A DNA stretch of 64,000 bases from Devosia sp. (GTDB lineage Bacteria; Pseudomonadota; Alphaproteobacteria; Rhizobiales; Devosiaceae): the NCBI RefSeq assembly GCF_017307495.1, contig NZ_JAFKHE010000030.1:24973-88972 (forward strand), read 5' to 3'. How positions within the stretch are numbered: position 1 is the stretch's first letter; each line of letters opens with the position of its first letter. The translations under genes and the position numbers were made by a program. The notes under the pieces were generated by a model that was given only the letters and a program-made list of their open reading frames with translations, did no database searches and was not told the DNA's origin. Of the stretch, positions 18,132-27,071 are shown piece after piece.

Positions 18132-18145
18132 AAGGGGCATCAGCC

Positions 18146-18868
18146 ATGCAGTGGGACGGTGAGGGACTGATCATCGGCGTGCGCCGCCACGGCGAGAGCA
18201 GCGTCATCGCCGATGTGATGGTCGCGGGTCGCGGCAGGCATCTCGGGTTGATCCGCGGCGGCCGCTCGACCAGGCTGGCGGCGACGCTGCAGCCGGGCAA
18301 TACCGTGCAGGTGACCTGGCGGGCGCGGCTTGAACAGCACCTGGGCACCTTCCAGATCGAACTGCTGGAGGCGCGTGCCGCGGCGCTGATTGCCGACCGC
18401 CTTCGCCTCTACGCCAGCCAGCTCGTCTGCGAGCATCTGCACTTGTTGCCCGAGCGCGACCCGCACGACCGGCTGCTGGCGCTGGCGCTGCGGATCATGG
18501 ACGAGCAGGGGACGCCGTTGCAGCTCGGCGCCGCCGTCGCGCGCTACGAGCTGGTGCTGCTCGAGGAACTCGGCTTCGGTCTCGACCTGGCGAGCTGCGC
18601 CGCGACAGGGGTAACCACCAACCTGACCCACGTCTCGCCCAGGACCGGCCGCGCCGTCTGCCGCGAGGCGGCGGAGCCATACATCAGCCGCCTGCTGCGC
18701 CTCCCGGCGTTCCTGGTCGGATCGGGCGAAGCCACCCCGGAAGATGTGGTGGATGCGTTCCGGCTCACCGGGCACTTCCTTGACATGCATGTGTGGATGC
18801 CGCGGCAGGTCGAGCCGCCGGCCATCCGCGATACGTTCGTCGCGCTGGTCAGCGAGCGGCGCAACTAG
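18146..18868 (+). CDS. recO: DNA repair protein RecO
   Basis: 240 residues. Works with RecF/RecR to load RecA on gapped DNA. N-terminal OB fold begins MQWDGEGLIIGVRRHGESSV with the usual GHxRG-like GLIRGGRS. The helical C-terminal half has CAATG and ends LTGHFLDMHVW, a usual alphaproteobacterial RecO ending. Its likely ribosome-binding site (AAGGGG, 18132-18137) directly abuts the palindromic repeat, so folding of the repeat in mRNA could affect translation. Confidence 0.95.
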   Translation: MQWDGEGLIIGVRRHGESSVIADVMVAGRGRHLGLIRGGRSTRLAATLQPGNTVQVTWRARLEQHLGTFQIELLEARAAALIADRLRLYASQLVCEHLHLLPERDPHDRLLALALRIMDEQGTPLQLGAAVARYELVLLEELGFGLDLASCAATGVTTNLTHVSPRTGRAVCREAAEPYISRLLRLPAFLVGSGEATPEDVVDAFRLTGHFLDMHVWMPRQVEPPAIRDTFVALVSERRN

Positions 18869-18969
18869 AGCATTCTACTGTCTGCCTGAAACGATGCTGC
18901 TTTCCCTATGTGTGGGGGCAGCGGAGTGCCTTGCGGCGATGACTGCGGCTCAATTCGGCCGTTAAACGA

Positions 18970-19212
18970 TTAGGCGTACTTGCCCGGCCGAATCGTCGGC
19001 GCTGCCGGCGGCTCGGGTGGCAGGCCCAGCTTGTGCCGCAGCTTTGCGAGCGCCAGGCGCTGCATCTGGGCGGGGCCGAGTTGCAGCGGACAGATCACGA
19101 CGATCTCGGTGCCGGACGCCTCGTCGATGGCGGCGACGCGCATCTGCTGGCCGAGTTGGGTGAATTCGAACAGAACGCGGCCGGGCGGACTGTTGCCGTC
19201 ACCCCCGGCCAT
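18970..19212 (-). CDS. small DUF6898-like protein
   Basis: 80 residues from ATG at 19212 with CGAGGG about 10 bases upstream. The frame continues upstream, but only inside the transpeptidase gene. Sequence GRVLFEFTQLGQQMRVAAID ... QRLALAKLRHKLG resembles a short alphaproteobacterial family I know as DUF6898. No signal peptide or membrane segment. It starts 4 bases after the L,D-transpeptidase stop, so it is almost certainly co-translated with it. Function unknown. Confidence 0.75.
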   Translation of the reverse strand: MAGGDGNSPPGRVLFEFTQLGQQMRVAAIDEASGTEIVVICPLQLGPAQMQRLALAKLRHKLGLPPEPPAAPTIRPGKYA

Positions 19213-19216
19213 CGGT

Positions 19217-20485
19217 TCAGCCCTCGGAGAAGTTGACGATGCCCGCGGCGTCGAACTGGTAGACGTCGTCGCGGAAGCTGACCGTGCCCTGGCGATTGGC
19301 CCAAGCCGTGATGTAGGTGGTGTGGATCGGCACCTGCACGTCCAGCTTGACGTCTTCGCGCAGCCCACCTTCAAAGGCCGCCTGCACGGTCGGCACGTCC
19401 CAGCCGCCATTGTCGCGCAGGAGCCAGGCCGCCAGCGTGTCGATGTTCTCGCAGCGCATGCAGCCGGACGAGTGGAAGCGGGCATTCTCGCCGAACAACG
19501 CCTTCTGCGGCGTGTCGTGCATGTACACGTCGTACTTGTTGTAGAAGTCGATCTTGCAGTGACCCATCGAGTTTTCACCGCCCGGGTCCTGCCGGAATGT
19601 GTACTTCACGGCGTCCTTGGTCGACCAGTCGATCTGCGTCGGCTGGATTTCGTTGCCGTTGCCGTCGAAGATGCGGATGCGGAATTTGGTCAGGTAGTCC
19701 GGATCCTCGTTCATGTAACGGATCAGGTCCTTCTCGATGATGCTCTTGGGCACCGTCCAGTAGGGATTGAACTTCACCTGGAAGATCTTGGAATTGAGGA
19801 TCGGCGTGGCGCGATCGACCTTGCCGACCACCGCGGTGTGGCGCTGTACCACCTGGGCGCCCTCGACAGCCTCGATGGTGGCGGCCGGAATATTCACTGC
19901 AACATAGCGGTCGCTGAGCGCCGAGGCCCACTGGTCGATTCGCTGCGCATTGAGCTTGAGCTGGTTGAGTCGATAGTCGGCCGGCACCGACAGCGCGTAG
20001 AACGTCGCTTCATCGACCTTGCCGTTGATGACCAGGCCGTGACGTGCCTGGAACAGGCGCACGCCGGCGTCGAGCTTGGCGTCGAATTCGTCGTCCACGC
20101 GCTTCTCGAGCGTCATGTCCCCGTTGATCATCAGCCGGCGCTTGAGCAGCGCGGCAGCGCGGCGCGAATCGCCGAGCTTGAGGCCGAAGGTTTCGCGGCC
20201 CGGCGGGTCCCAGGTGCCGTTCGCCTGGATGAACGCCTCGTAGTTCTGGATGGCGAGCTGCAGGTTGTACGAGGTGTCGTAGCTGAGAATCGGCTCGATG
20301 GTGTCGACCAGGCTCTTGGCCGTCGAGGTATTGCCCTCGACGTCGATCTTCTTGAGTGCCTGGTTCTTGCCGAACATGTTCCAGAAGTCGTCTTCCGACT
20401 CCTCGGCGCGAACGATCGCCGGCATGGCCAGCGCGGCGCCCAAGGTGCCCATGGAAGTCAGCAGGTTACGTCTCGTCAGCCGCAT
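19217..20485 (-). CDS. L,D-transpeptidase (YkuD/YcbB type), Tat-exported
   Basis: 422 residues from ATG at 20485; a TTG one codon earlier is also possible. N-terminus MRLTRRNLLTSMGTLGAALA fits a twin-arginine signal. The middle contains a peptidoglycan-binding-like helical region (about 130-170, ARHGLVINGKVDEATF). The YkuD domain follows with MHDTPQKALFGENARFHSSG then C: the catalytic H...SSGC pattern, followed unusually by MRCEN where SSGCVRV is common. It forms 3-3 crosslinks in peptidoglycan. Upstream on the same strand is an LdtR-type MarR regulator; in Liberibacter and Sinorhizobium LdtR activates the neighbouring ldtP, so the same circuit is likely here. Confidence 0.9.
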   Translation of the reverse strand: MRLTRRNLLTSMGTLGAALAMPAIVRAEESEDDFWNMFGKNQALKKIDVEGNTSTAKSLVDTIEPILSYDTSYNLQLAIQNYEAFIQANGTWDPPGRETFGLKLGDSRRAAALLKRRLMINGDMTLEKRVDDEFDAKLDAGVRLFQARHGLVINGKVDEATFYALSVPADYRLNQLKLNAQRIDQWASALSDRYVAVNIPAATIEAVEGAQVVQRHTAVVGKVDRATPILNSKIFQVKFNPYWTVPKSIIEKDLIRYMNEDPDYLTKFRIRIFDGNGNEIQPTQIDWSTKDAVKYTFRQDPGGENSMGHCKIDFYNKYDVYMHDTPQKALFGENARFHSSGCMRCENIDTLAAWLLRDNGGWDVPTVQAAFEGGLREDVKLDVQVPIHTTYITAWANRQGTVSFRDDVYQFDAAGIVNFSEG

Positions 20486-20671
20486 CAAGTCACCAGCAGT
20501 CGTCTTGGTCCCGGAGCGCCCCTCTTAGCATCAGCCCGACATGCCACCAACGCGTGCCAAGCAGCTGTGAACCGGCTGCCGGTAGGACGTTCGCACTCAT
20601 GGGGCTTGCAAGGACCGAGGAGCCACCCTGCAATTGCTTCGATCCATACCTGAGTTTTGGGCATAAATAAG

Positions 20672-20696
20672 AAACGCCGGCTTGCAGCCGGCGTTT
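20672..20696 (-). terminator. Rho-independent terminator after the ldtR-like gene
   Basis: A perfect 10-bp stem (AAACGCCGGC / GCCGGCGTTT) with a 5-base loop; on the minus strand it ends in a T-rich stretch. It lies between the regulator and the transpeptidase, so the transpeptidase needs its own promoter in 20486-20671. Confidence 0.8.
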
Positions 20697-20734
20697 GCTG
20701 GACCCGATGTGGCGCAGTTGCCACAGTCTGGTGG

Positions 20735-21244
20735 TCAGAGCTTGTAGAGGATCTGGTCGACCCAGAAGCGCTCGAGGCGGCCCAGCGCCTTGTTGAGGCC
20801 TTCGAAGGCCTCGTTGTTGAGGCCGCCGACCTTGTCGATCGACTTGAGGTGGCGATCGTAGAGCTCGTCGATCACCTCGGCCACTTCCTCGCCTTTCGGC
20901 GTCAGCCGGATGCGGACCGAGCGGCGGTCGGAGCGCGACCGCTCCTGGAAGATGTAGCCGGTCTCGACCAGCTTCTTGAGATTGTACGAGACGTTGGAGC
21001 CGAGGTAGTAGCCTCGCGAACGCAGCTCGCCGGCGGTCATCTCCGCATCGCCGATGTTGAACATCAGCAGTGCCTGCACCGGGTTGATGTCGTCCCAGCC
21101 CATGCGGTCGAACTCGTCCTTGATGAGATCGAGCAGTCGACGATGCAGCCGTTCGACCCGGCTGACGGCCTCGAGATAGAGCGGCTTCAGCCCCTGGGCT
21201 TCTTCCGGAACCATTGCCTCTGCAGCGTTGGATTTGATTGCCAT
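20735..21244 (-). CDS. ldtR: MarR-family regulator, LdtR type
   Basis: 169 residues. Winged-helix MarR protein: recognition region ELRSRGYYLGSNVSYNLKKL, wing RSDRRSVRIRLTPKG. LdtR of Liberibacter asiaticus and Sinorhizobium meliloti is a MarR protein of this length that controls an adjacent L,D-transpeptidase and osmotic tolerance; both sequence style and position match. The upstream 188 bases are AT-rich for this genome and hold a GTAACCT direct repeat (21386 and 21407). Exact operator not determined. Confidence 0.85.
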   Translation of the reverse strand: MAIKSNAAEAMVPEEAQGLKPLYLEAVSRVERLHRRLLDLIKDEFDRMGWDDINPVQALLMFNIGDAEMTAGELRSRGYYLGSNVSYNLKKLVETGYIFQERSRSDRRSVRIRLTPKGEEVAEVIDELYDRHLKSIDKVGGLNNEAFEGLNKALGRLERFWVDQILYKL

Positions 21245-21432
21245 TTGTGCCTCACTGTCTATCGTCTTGCGCGATTTCTTCGCGTCTCATGGGGCCCAAG
21301 CTACGGGGCTCCAAATAAGATGGCCTTAAGCCGTAGACTTAAAACTATCTTACGGAAAAAGTTGAGGAATTTGGCTTTACGAAACGTAACCTCAGGTCAG
21401 ACAATTGTAACCTGAACGCTTCGTTTATGCGG

Positions 21433-21819
21433 TCAGTCCTGGGCCGACCGGCGCATCCGGAAGTTGAGGAAGAACAGCACGCCGAGGCTGCCCACGAGCA
21501 GCAGGCGAATGGCGAAGCCGACCGCCTCCATCTGCACCTCGCGCACACCCGCGAGGTAGAGGGCGAGTTCAATCAGCGTAGCCCCGGCGAGCAGCACTGC
21601 GCCCCAGTTGGCCCGGATCCACAGGCCCACCGCGGCGAAGAGCCGGGCGATGCAGAACACGGCGAGATAGGAGAAGCCGATGGGCCCCAGCTGGGTCAGC
21701 GGGCTTTGCGCCCCGGTCGATACGCCGAGCAGGCGCGACGCATCGGCGAGACCGAGCAGCAACGCGATGATCGCAATGATGCGCAGGTATCGCCCGGCCA
21801 GTTCGCTCTTGAAGTCCAT
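21433..21819 (-). CDS. four-helix membrane protein, DUF6163-like
   Basis: 128 residues with four predicted membrane helices (about 12-30, 43-63, 70-90 and 97-117) and short basic loops. Begins MDFKSELAGRYLRIIAIIAL and ends FRMRRSAQD. I recognise it as the Rhizobiales DUF6163 type by position (between ldtR and hemB) and topology. Diverges from hemB. Function unknown. Confidence 0.75.
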   Translation of the reverse strand: MDFKSELAGRYLRIIAIIALLLGLADASRLLGVSTGAQSPLTQLGPIGFSYLAVFCIARLFAAVGLWIRANWGAVLLAGATLIELALYLAGVREVQMEAVGFAIRLLLVGSLGVLFFLNFRMRRSAQD

Positions 21820-21915
21820 GGGCTTGGATAACCCGTATGCCCGGATGCGACAAGCGTGAGCCTTGGCGCAGTTGCTTGCAGCCTGCTAGAAGCGCGCCGA
21901 CCAACGGAGCAGACC

Positions 21916-22932
21916 ATGAGCAGCACCTGGCCCAAGCACGACATGAGCTTCCTCGGCGGGCGCCGCCAGCGACGGCTGCGGCGCACCGAATGGATGCGCA
22001 ACATGGTGCGGGAGACCGTGCTGACCCCGCATGACCTCATCCTGCCCATCTTCGTCGAAGCGGGGAGCAACACCCGCAGCCAGATCAAGACGATGCCCGG
22101 CGTCGAACGCGTGAGCGTCGACCTCGCGGTCGAGGTGGCGCGCGCCGCGGCGGCCGAGGGCATCCCGGCGCTGGCGATCTTTCCCAATACCGAGGACGAA
22201 CGCCGCAACGAGAACGGCACCGAGGCCTTCAACCCCGACAACCTCACCGCCCGGACGCTGGGCGCCATCAAGGACAAGGTCCCCGAAATCGGGCTCATCA
22301 CCGACGTGGCGCTCGACGAGTATTCGTCCGACGGCCAGGACGGGCTGGTCCGCGACGGTGAAATCCTCAATGACGAGACCGTCGACGTGATGGTCAAGGC
22401 CGCGCTCATGCAGGCGCGGGCAGGGGCCGACATCATCGCTCCCTCCGACATGTTGGACGGCCGGGTCGCCGCCATCCGCGCCGCGCTCGACGACGAAGGC
22501 TTCGGCGAGGTCGCGATCATGAGCTACTCGGCCAAGTTCGCCTCGGCCTTCTACGGCCCGTTCCGCGAAGCCGTGGGCTCCGGCAGCCGCCTCAAGGGCG
22601 ACAAGCGCACCTACCAGCTCGACTATGCCAATACCGACGAGGCGATGCGCGAGGTCGAGCAGGACATCGCCGAGGGCGCCGACATGGTGATGGTGAAGCC
22701 CGGCATGCCCTATCTCGACATCGTCCGCCGCGTCCGCGACGAGTTCGACGTGCCGGTGTTCGCCTACCAGGTGAGCGGCGAATACGCGATGCTGAAGCTC
22801 GCCGGGCAGGCCGGTGCCATCAACGGCGAAGCCGCGATGATGGAGAGCCTGATGGCCTTCAAGCGCGCCGGCTGCGATGGCGTGCTGACCTACTTCGCGC
22901 TCGAGGCTGCACGCAAGCTGAACGGACACTGA
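21916..22932 (+). CDS. hemB: porphobilinogen synthase (delta-aminolevulinic acid dehydratase)
   Basis: 338 residues from ATG at 21916 with GGAG upstream; the frame starts earlier without homology. Condenses two 5-aminolevulinate molecules to porphobilinogen in haem synthesis. The two Schiff-base lysines are in MSYSAKFASAFYGPFREA and MVKPGMPYLDIV. The metal region reads ALDEYSSDGQDGLV, Asp-rich rather than Cys-rich, so it is the Mg-dependent (not Zn) class. RDD protein follows. Confidence 0.97.
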   Translation: MSSTWPKHDMSFLGGRRQRRLRRTEWMRNMVRETVLTPHDLILPIFVEAGSNTRSQIKTMPGVERVSVDLAVEVARAAAAEGIPALAIFPNTEDERRNENGTEAFNPDNLTARTLGAIKDKVPEIGLITDVALDEYSSDGQDGLVRDGEILNDETVDVMVKAALMQARAGADIIAPSDMLDGRVAAIRAALDDEGFGEVAIMSYSAKFASAFYGPFREAVGSGSRLKGDKRTYQLDYANTDEAMREVEQDIAEGADMVMVKPGMPYLDIVRRVRDEFDVPVFAYQVSGEYAMLKLAGQAGAINGEAAMMESLMAFKRAGCDGVLTYFALEAARKLNGH

Positions 22933-23003
22933 CGTATTTTCGGCGCACTACTTGCGTGGGGATGCAGGGTCCCCATCTTTCCCTCATGACTGAGGGCCAG
23001 GCC

Positions 23004-23495
23004 ATGAGCGACCACCTTCCCGATCCATCCACCGCACCCGAGCTGTTCGAGGGCGTGCTGCTGCGCCGCGCGTTTGCCTGGCTGATCGACTGCGTGATCA
23101 TCGGCGGCATCACTGTGGCCACGCTGCTCGTCGGGCTGGTGTTCGGCGTCGTGACGCTTGGGCTGGGGCTGCTCGCCCTGCCGATCATCATCCCGGTCGC
23201 GATCCTCGGCTACTACGCCGCCACCCTCGGCTCGCCGATGCGCGCCACCGTCGGCATGCAGGCCATGGACATCGTGCTGACTCCGGTCCGGGGCCGGCCG
23301 CTCGACGGCTGGGCCATCCTCGTGCATCCGCTGCTGTTCTGGCTGACGGTCTGGATCAGTTGGCCGGTCTCGATCCTGTTCGCGCTGTTCACCCCGCGCC
23401 AGCAGATGATCCACGACCTGATCGTCGGCACCCTGATGTTGCGCCGTTCCCCCATGCAGCGGTTCTGGCGCTCGAGCGGCATGCCTTCCGTCTGA
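23004..23495 (+). CDS. RDD-family membrane protein
   Basis: 163 residues from ATG at 23004, which has GAGG 8 bases upstream; an in-frame ATG at 22986 has no such site. RDD proteins have an Arg near the first helix (LLRRAFAWLIDCVIIGG) and a conserved Asp. Here helices lie at about 28-72 and 98-130, followed by the conserved RQQMIHDLIVGTLMLRR. The family is proposed to transport small solutes or ions; no substrate can be assigned. Between hemB and bpt, the usual Rhizobiales order. Confidence 0.88.
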   Translation: MSDHLPDPSTAPELFEGVLLRRAFAWLIDCVIIGGITVATLLVGLVFGVVTLGLGLLALPIIIPVAILGYYAATLGSPMRATVGMQAMDIVLTPVRGRPLDGWAILVHPLLFWLTVWISWPVSILFALFTPRQQMIHDLIVGTLMLRRSPMQRFWRSSGMPSV

Positions 23496-23575
23496 CGCTG
23501 CGGTCCTGCGACCGGGCGGCCATTGCCGAGGGGAGTCGACCCGACTAGACTGCCCGGGTCGCCCGCAGGCCTTCA

Positions 23576-24304
23576 ATGACCGATCAGACGCCCGAGAACA
23601 CCCAGCTCTTCCTTACGGCGGCCATGCCTTGCCCGTATCTGCCGGGCCGTCAGGAGCGCAAGCTCTTCACCCACCTCACCGGCCGCCGCGCCGCGTCGCT
23701 GCATCACCTGCTCAGCGATAACGGCTTCCGGCGCAGCCAGAACCTGATCTACCGCCCCGCCTGCGATGGTTGTTCCGCCTGCCAGTCGGTGCGCATCGTG
23801 GCGCAGGAATTCGTGCCGACCAAGCGCTACCGCCGCGTGCTGCGCATCAATTCCGACATCGCCGTGGAGGTCTGCCAGCCGCGCGCCACGGCCGAGCAGT
23901 TCGCCCTGTTCAAGCGCTATCTCGAGTCGCGCCACGCCGGCGGCGGCATGACCCAGATGAGCTTCGTCGACTACGAATACATGGTCGAGGACACCCCCGT
24001 GCAGACCGTGGTCGTCGAATATCGGCTCGCGACGCATCCGGGCCGCCCGCTGGTCGCGGTAGCGCTGACCGATGTCATGCCGGACGGGCTGTCGATGGTC
24101 TACAGCTTCTACGCCCCCGACCTCGAAAAGCGCGGTCTCGGGAACCTCCTGATCCTTGACCACATCCAGCAGGTGCGGCTCGCCGGGCTCGCCTATGTCT
24201 ACCTCGGCTACTGGGTGAAGGACTCCCCCAAGATGGCCTACAAGGGCCGCTTCCACCCCCTCGAAGTGCAGCGCGGCCCGCTGGGATGGCGTCGGCTGGA
24301 GTAG
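23576..24304 (+). CDS. bpt: leucyl/aspartyl-glutamyl tRNA-protein transferase (Bpt/Ate family)
   Basis: 242 residues. Transfers an amino acid (Leu for bacterial Bpt) from tRNA to N-terminal Asp or Glu of proteins, marking them for ClpS/ClpAP degradation by the N-end rule. The N-terminal Cys cluster reads CDGCSACQSVR, and the C-terminal GNAT-like half includes GLSMVYSFYAPD and YLGYWVKDSPKMAYKGRF, all family landmarks. Converges with parC across a palindromic repeat. Confidence 0.94.
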   Translation: MTDQTPENTQLFLTAAMPCPYLPGRQERKLFTHLTGRRAASLHHLLSDNGFRRSQNLIYRPACDGCSACQSVRIVAQEFVPTKRYRRVLRINSDIAVEVCQPRATAEQFALFKRYLESRHAGGGMTQMSFVDYEYMVEDTPVQTVVVEYRLATHPGRPLVAVALTDVMPDGLSMVYSFYAPDLEKRGLGNLLILDHIQQVRLAGLAYVYLGYWVKDSPKMAYKGRFHPLEVQRGPLGWRRLE

Positions 24305-24339
24305 GGGGACCGCTCCACGCTCCGCTCGGAACGGGCGAG

Positions 24340-24475
24340 ACCCTCATCCGCCCTTCTGGCACCTTCTCCTTCAAGCGGAGCATGACCGTCGAACCGCCGG
24401 CACAACGCTCGGAGCCGGGCACCTCTACCTTCTCCCCTTGAGGGAGAAGGTGGCGCGCAGCGCCGGATGAGGGGT
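24340..24475. repeat. palindromic repeat between bpt and parC (family copy 2)
   Basis: Outer arms ACCCTCATCCG and CGGATGAGGGGT form an inverted repeat about 110 bases apart. Within lies a CTTCTCCCCTTGAGGGAGAAG hairpin (here shown without its outer bases) and GGCGCGCAGCGCC. It is the 'GGAGAAGGTGGCGCGCAGCG' type of element scattered through Rhizobiales genomes. Sits between convergent genes and could act as a bidirectional terminator. Confidence 0.78.
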
Positions 24476-24528
24476 TCGCGATGCAAAGCATCGCCGCTCG
24501 AGCGAAGCGAGGGCGTGTCCGCGCTCAC

Positions 24529-26805
24529 CTACCCCGTGAACCGATTGTTCCGCGGGAACCCCGTCGGCGGTTGCCGTCCCGCGTCGGCCCTGTTGCCGAG
24601 CCACTCGCCCAACTCCGCCATCGTCTTGGTGTAAGTCCGCCCCGACGAATCCGTCCAGGTCAGCCCCGTGGCCGACGGGAAGGTCTTGAGGTCGCTGAGC
24701 CCGCCGTCCTTGTACTTCTGCAGGCGCACGCCCTTGCCGCGCGACATCTCGGGCAGTTGCTCGAGCGGGAACACCACCATCTTGCGGTTGTCGCCCACCA
24801 CCGCGACCATCTCCCCATCCACAGGAACGATAAGCCTGGCTTCTTCGGTGCCGCTTACGTTGAGCACCTGCTTGCCCTTGCGGGTGTTGGCGATCAGTTC
24901 GTCCTCGGCCACCACGAACCCGTCACCCTTGCGTGACGCGATGACGCGCTTGCGGCCGGGGCGATAGACGAACAGGTCGACCAGGTCCTGGCCTTCCTCG
25001 ATATCGACCATCAGCCGCACCGGCTCGCCCTGGCTGCGTCCGCCCGGGAGGCGGTCGCCGGCGAGGGTGAACACCTTGCCGCCGGTCGAGAGCAGCAGCA
25101 GCTTGTCCGTCGTCTGGGCATGGATGAACAGCTTCAGCCGGTCGCCGGTCTTGAAGCCCTTCTCGTCGATATCGGTGGTGTGCCCCTTCATCGAGCGGAT
25201 CCAGCCCTTTTCGGAGAGGATCACCGTGATCGGCTCGCGCTCGATCATCTGGGTCGCGACTTCGTCGTGGTCGATCTCGGTCGCCTCGGAGAACGATGTC
25301 CTGCGGCGCCAAAGCTTGTGGGGGGTGACGCCGTCCTTCTCGAACTTCGGATAGGCCTTCTTCAGTTCGCCGATCTGCGTGGCGATCTCGCCCCACTGCC
25401 GGCGTTCGGAGGCGACCAGCCCGTTGAGGTGGGCCTGCTCCTCGGTGAGTGTCTTGTGCTCGGTGCGCAGCTCGATCTCCTCGAGCTTGCGCAGCGACCT
25501 CAGCCGCATGTTGAGGATGGCTTCGGCCTGGTTGTCCGTCAGGTTGAACGTCGCCATCAGCGAGGCCTTGGCGTCGTCCTCCTCGCGGATGATGCGGATG
25601 ACTTCGTCGAGGTTGAGGTAGGCGATGATGTAGCCGTCGAGCACCTCAAGCCGGCGCGCGATCTGGGCCAGCCGGTGGTTGGCGCGGCGGACAAGCACGT
25701 CCTTGCGATGCTCGAGCCAGGCGACGATCGCTTCCTTGAGGCTCATCACGCGGGGTACGACGCCCCGGTCGAGGACGTTCATGTTGAGGCTGATGCGCTG
25801 CTCGAGGTCACTGAGCTTGAACAGCTGCTCCATCAGGATGTTCGGGTCGACGGTGCCGGCGCGCGGCTCGATGACGAGGCGGATGTCGTCGGCGCTCTCG
25901 TCGCGGATGTCCTTGAGCAGCGGCAGCTTCTTGCTGAGCAGCAACTCGGCGATCTTCTCGACCAGCTTCGACTTCTGCACCCCGTACGGGATCTCGGTGA
26001 CGACGATCTGGTAGACGCCGCGGCCCTTGTCCTCGCGCACCCAGCGGGCGCGCAGGCGGAAGGAGCCACGGCCGGTCTCGTAGGAATTCTGGATCGAGGC
26101 CGCGCTCTCGACGAGGATGCCGCCGGTGGGGAAGTCGGGTCCCGGGATGTAGTGCATCAGGTCTGCGGTGGTCGTCGCGTCGCGCCCGTTGTTGATGAGA
26201 TGCAGGGCCGCATCGCAGATCTCCGCCACATTGTGCGGCGGGATCGAGGTCGCCATGCCCACGGCGATGCCCTGCGAGCCATTGGCGAGCAGGTTTGGGA
26301 AATTGGCCGGGACGACGACCGGCTCTTCGCCGGAGCCGTCATAGGTCGGCTTGAAGTCGACCGCGTCCTCGGTGATGCCCTCCATGAGGCGCATGGCGAC
26401 GTCGGTCATGCGCGTCTCGGTGTAGCGCATCGCCGCTGCACCATCGCCATCGATGTTGCCGAAATTGCCCTGGCCGTCGGCCAGCGGGTAACGCATCGAA
26501 AAATCCTGCGCGAGGCGCACGAGGGCGTCGTAGATCGACTGGTCGCCGTGCGGATGGAACGAACCCATTACGTCGCCGACCACCTTGGCTGACTTCTTGT
26601 AGGCGCCATCCGGATCGAGCCGGAGCAGGCGCATGCCGTGCAGAATCCGGCGGTGCACCGGCTTCAGCCCGTCGCGGGCATCGGGCAGGGCGCGCTGCGT
26701 GATGGTCGACAGGGCATAGGAGAGATAGCGCTCTTCCAGCGCGTGGCGCAGGTCGACGACTTCGTTGTTCTCGCCATCGGCAGGCAGGGTCTTGTCGTCG
26801 CTCAT
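24529..26805 (-). CDS. parC: DNA topoisomerase IV subunit A
   Basis: 758 residues. Decatenates daughter chromosomes with ParE. N-terminal breakage-reunion domain: VDLRHALEERYLSYALSTIT, GLKPVHRRIL, and the catalytic Tyr in AAMRYTETRM. Quinolone-region FHPHGDQSIYDALVRLAQ is intact with the usual Ser/Asp-equivalents read as D-Q-S. The C-terminal half is a beta-pinwheel of reduced size, as in ParC not GyrA; no GyrA box seen. Ribosome-binding site is weak (GAGCC). Confidence 0.95.
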   Translation of the reverse strand: MSDDKTLPADGENNEVVDLRHALEERYLSYALSTITQRALPDARDGLKPVHRRILHGMRLLRLDPDGAYKKSAKVVGDVMGSFHPHGDQSIYDALVRLAQDFSMRYPLADGQGNFGNIDGDGAAAMRYTETRMTDVAMRLMEGITEDAVDFKPTYDGSGEEPVVVPANFPNLLANGSQGIAVGMATSIPPHNVAEICDAALHLINNGRDATTTADLMHYIPGPDFPTGGILVESAASIQNSYETGRGSFRLRARWVREDKGRGVYQIVVTEIPYGVQKSKLVEKIAELLLSKKLPLLKDIRDESADDIRLVIEPRAGTVDPNILMEQLFKLSDLEQRISLNMNVLDRGVVPRVMSLKEAIVAWLEHRKDVLVRRANHRLAQIARRLEVLDGYIIAYLNLDEVIRIIREEDDAKASLMATFNLTDNQAEAILNMRLRSLRKLEEIELRTEHKTLTEEQAHLNGLVASERRQWGEIATQIGELKKAYPKFEKDGVTPHKLWRRRTSFSEATEIDHDEVATQMIEREPITVILSEKGWIRSMKGHTTDIDEKGFKTGDRLKLFIHAQTTDKLLLLSTGGKVFTLAGDRLPGGRSQGEPVRLMVDIEEGQDLVDLFVYRPGRKRVIASRKGDGFVVAEDELIANTRKGKQVLNVSGTEEARLIVPVDGEMVAVVGDNRKMVVFPLEQLPEMSRGKGVRLQKYKDGGLSDLKTFPSATGLTWTDSSGRTYTKTMAELGEWLGNRADAGRQPPTGFPRNNRFTG

Positions 26806-27071
26806 CAGTGGCTCAGGCTCATGCGAATCATCCGGGCACTATAGCCCGGCTGTGGTCGCACGAGGGCAGACGGTCGATTTCCCGCCGGCGTCACATCGAC
26901 ACGAGGGAGCCTGCGTCAGCCGCTGCTGACCCGGGCATCCCACCCCGGCGTCCCTCCAGCCTTGCGGAAGGCGTCACCGCCTGAGGCCTCCGCAGCATTC
27001 GCCGACGTGACGGTTCAGTCGGGCCGCCGATGGCTCTAGGATGAGGAGTTTCTCGTGACGGAGCGGTGCCC

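Noticed and set aside
18970..19578. Long form (202 residues) of the small DUF6898-like gene
   Set aside because: The extra 122 residues lie inside the transpeptidase gene in another frame and are Arg/Thr/Ser-rich; the ATG at 19212 with its own ribosome-binding site is the real start.
25120..26592. A 490-residue open frame antisense to parC
   Set aside because: Low-complexity shadow frame; parC has full domain structure on the other strand.
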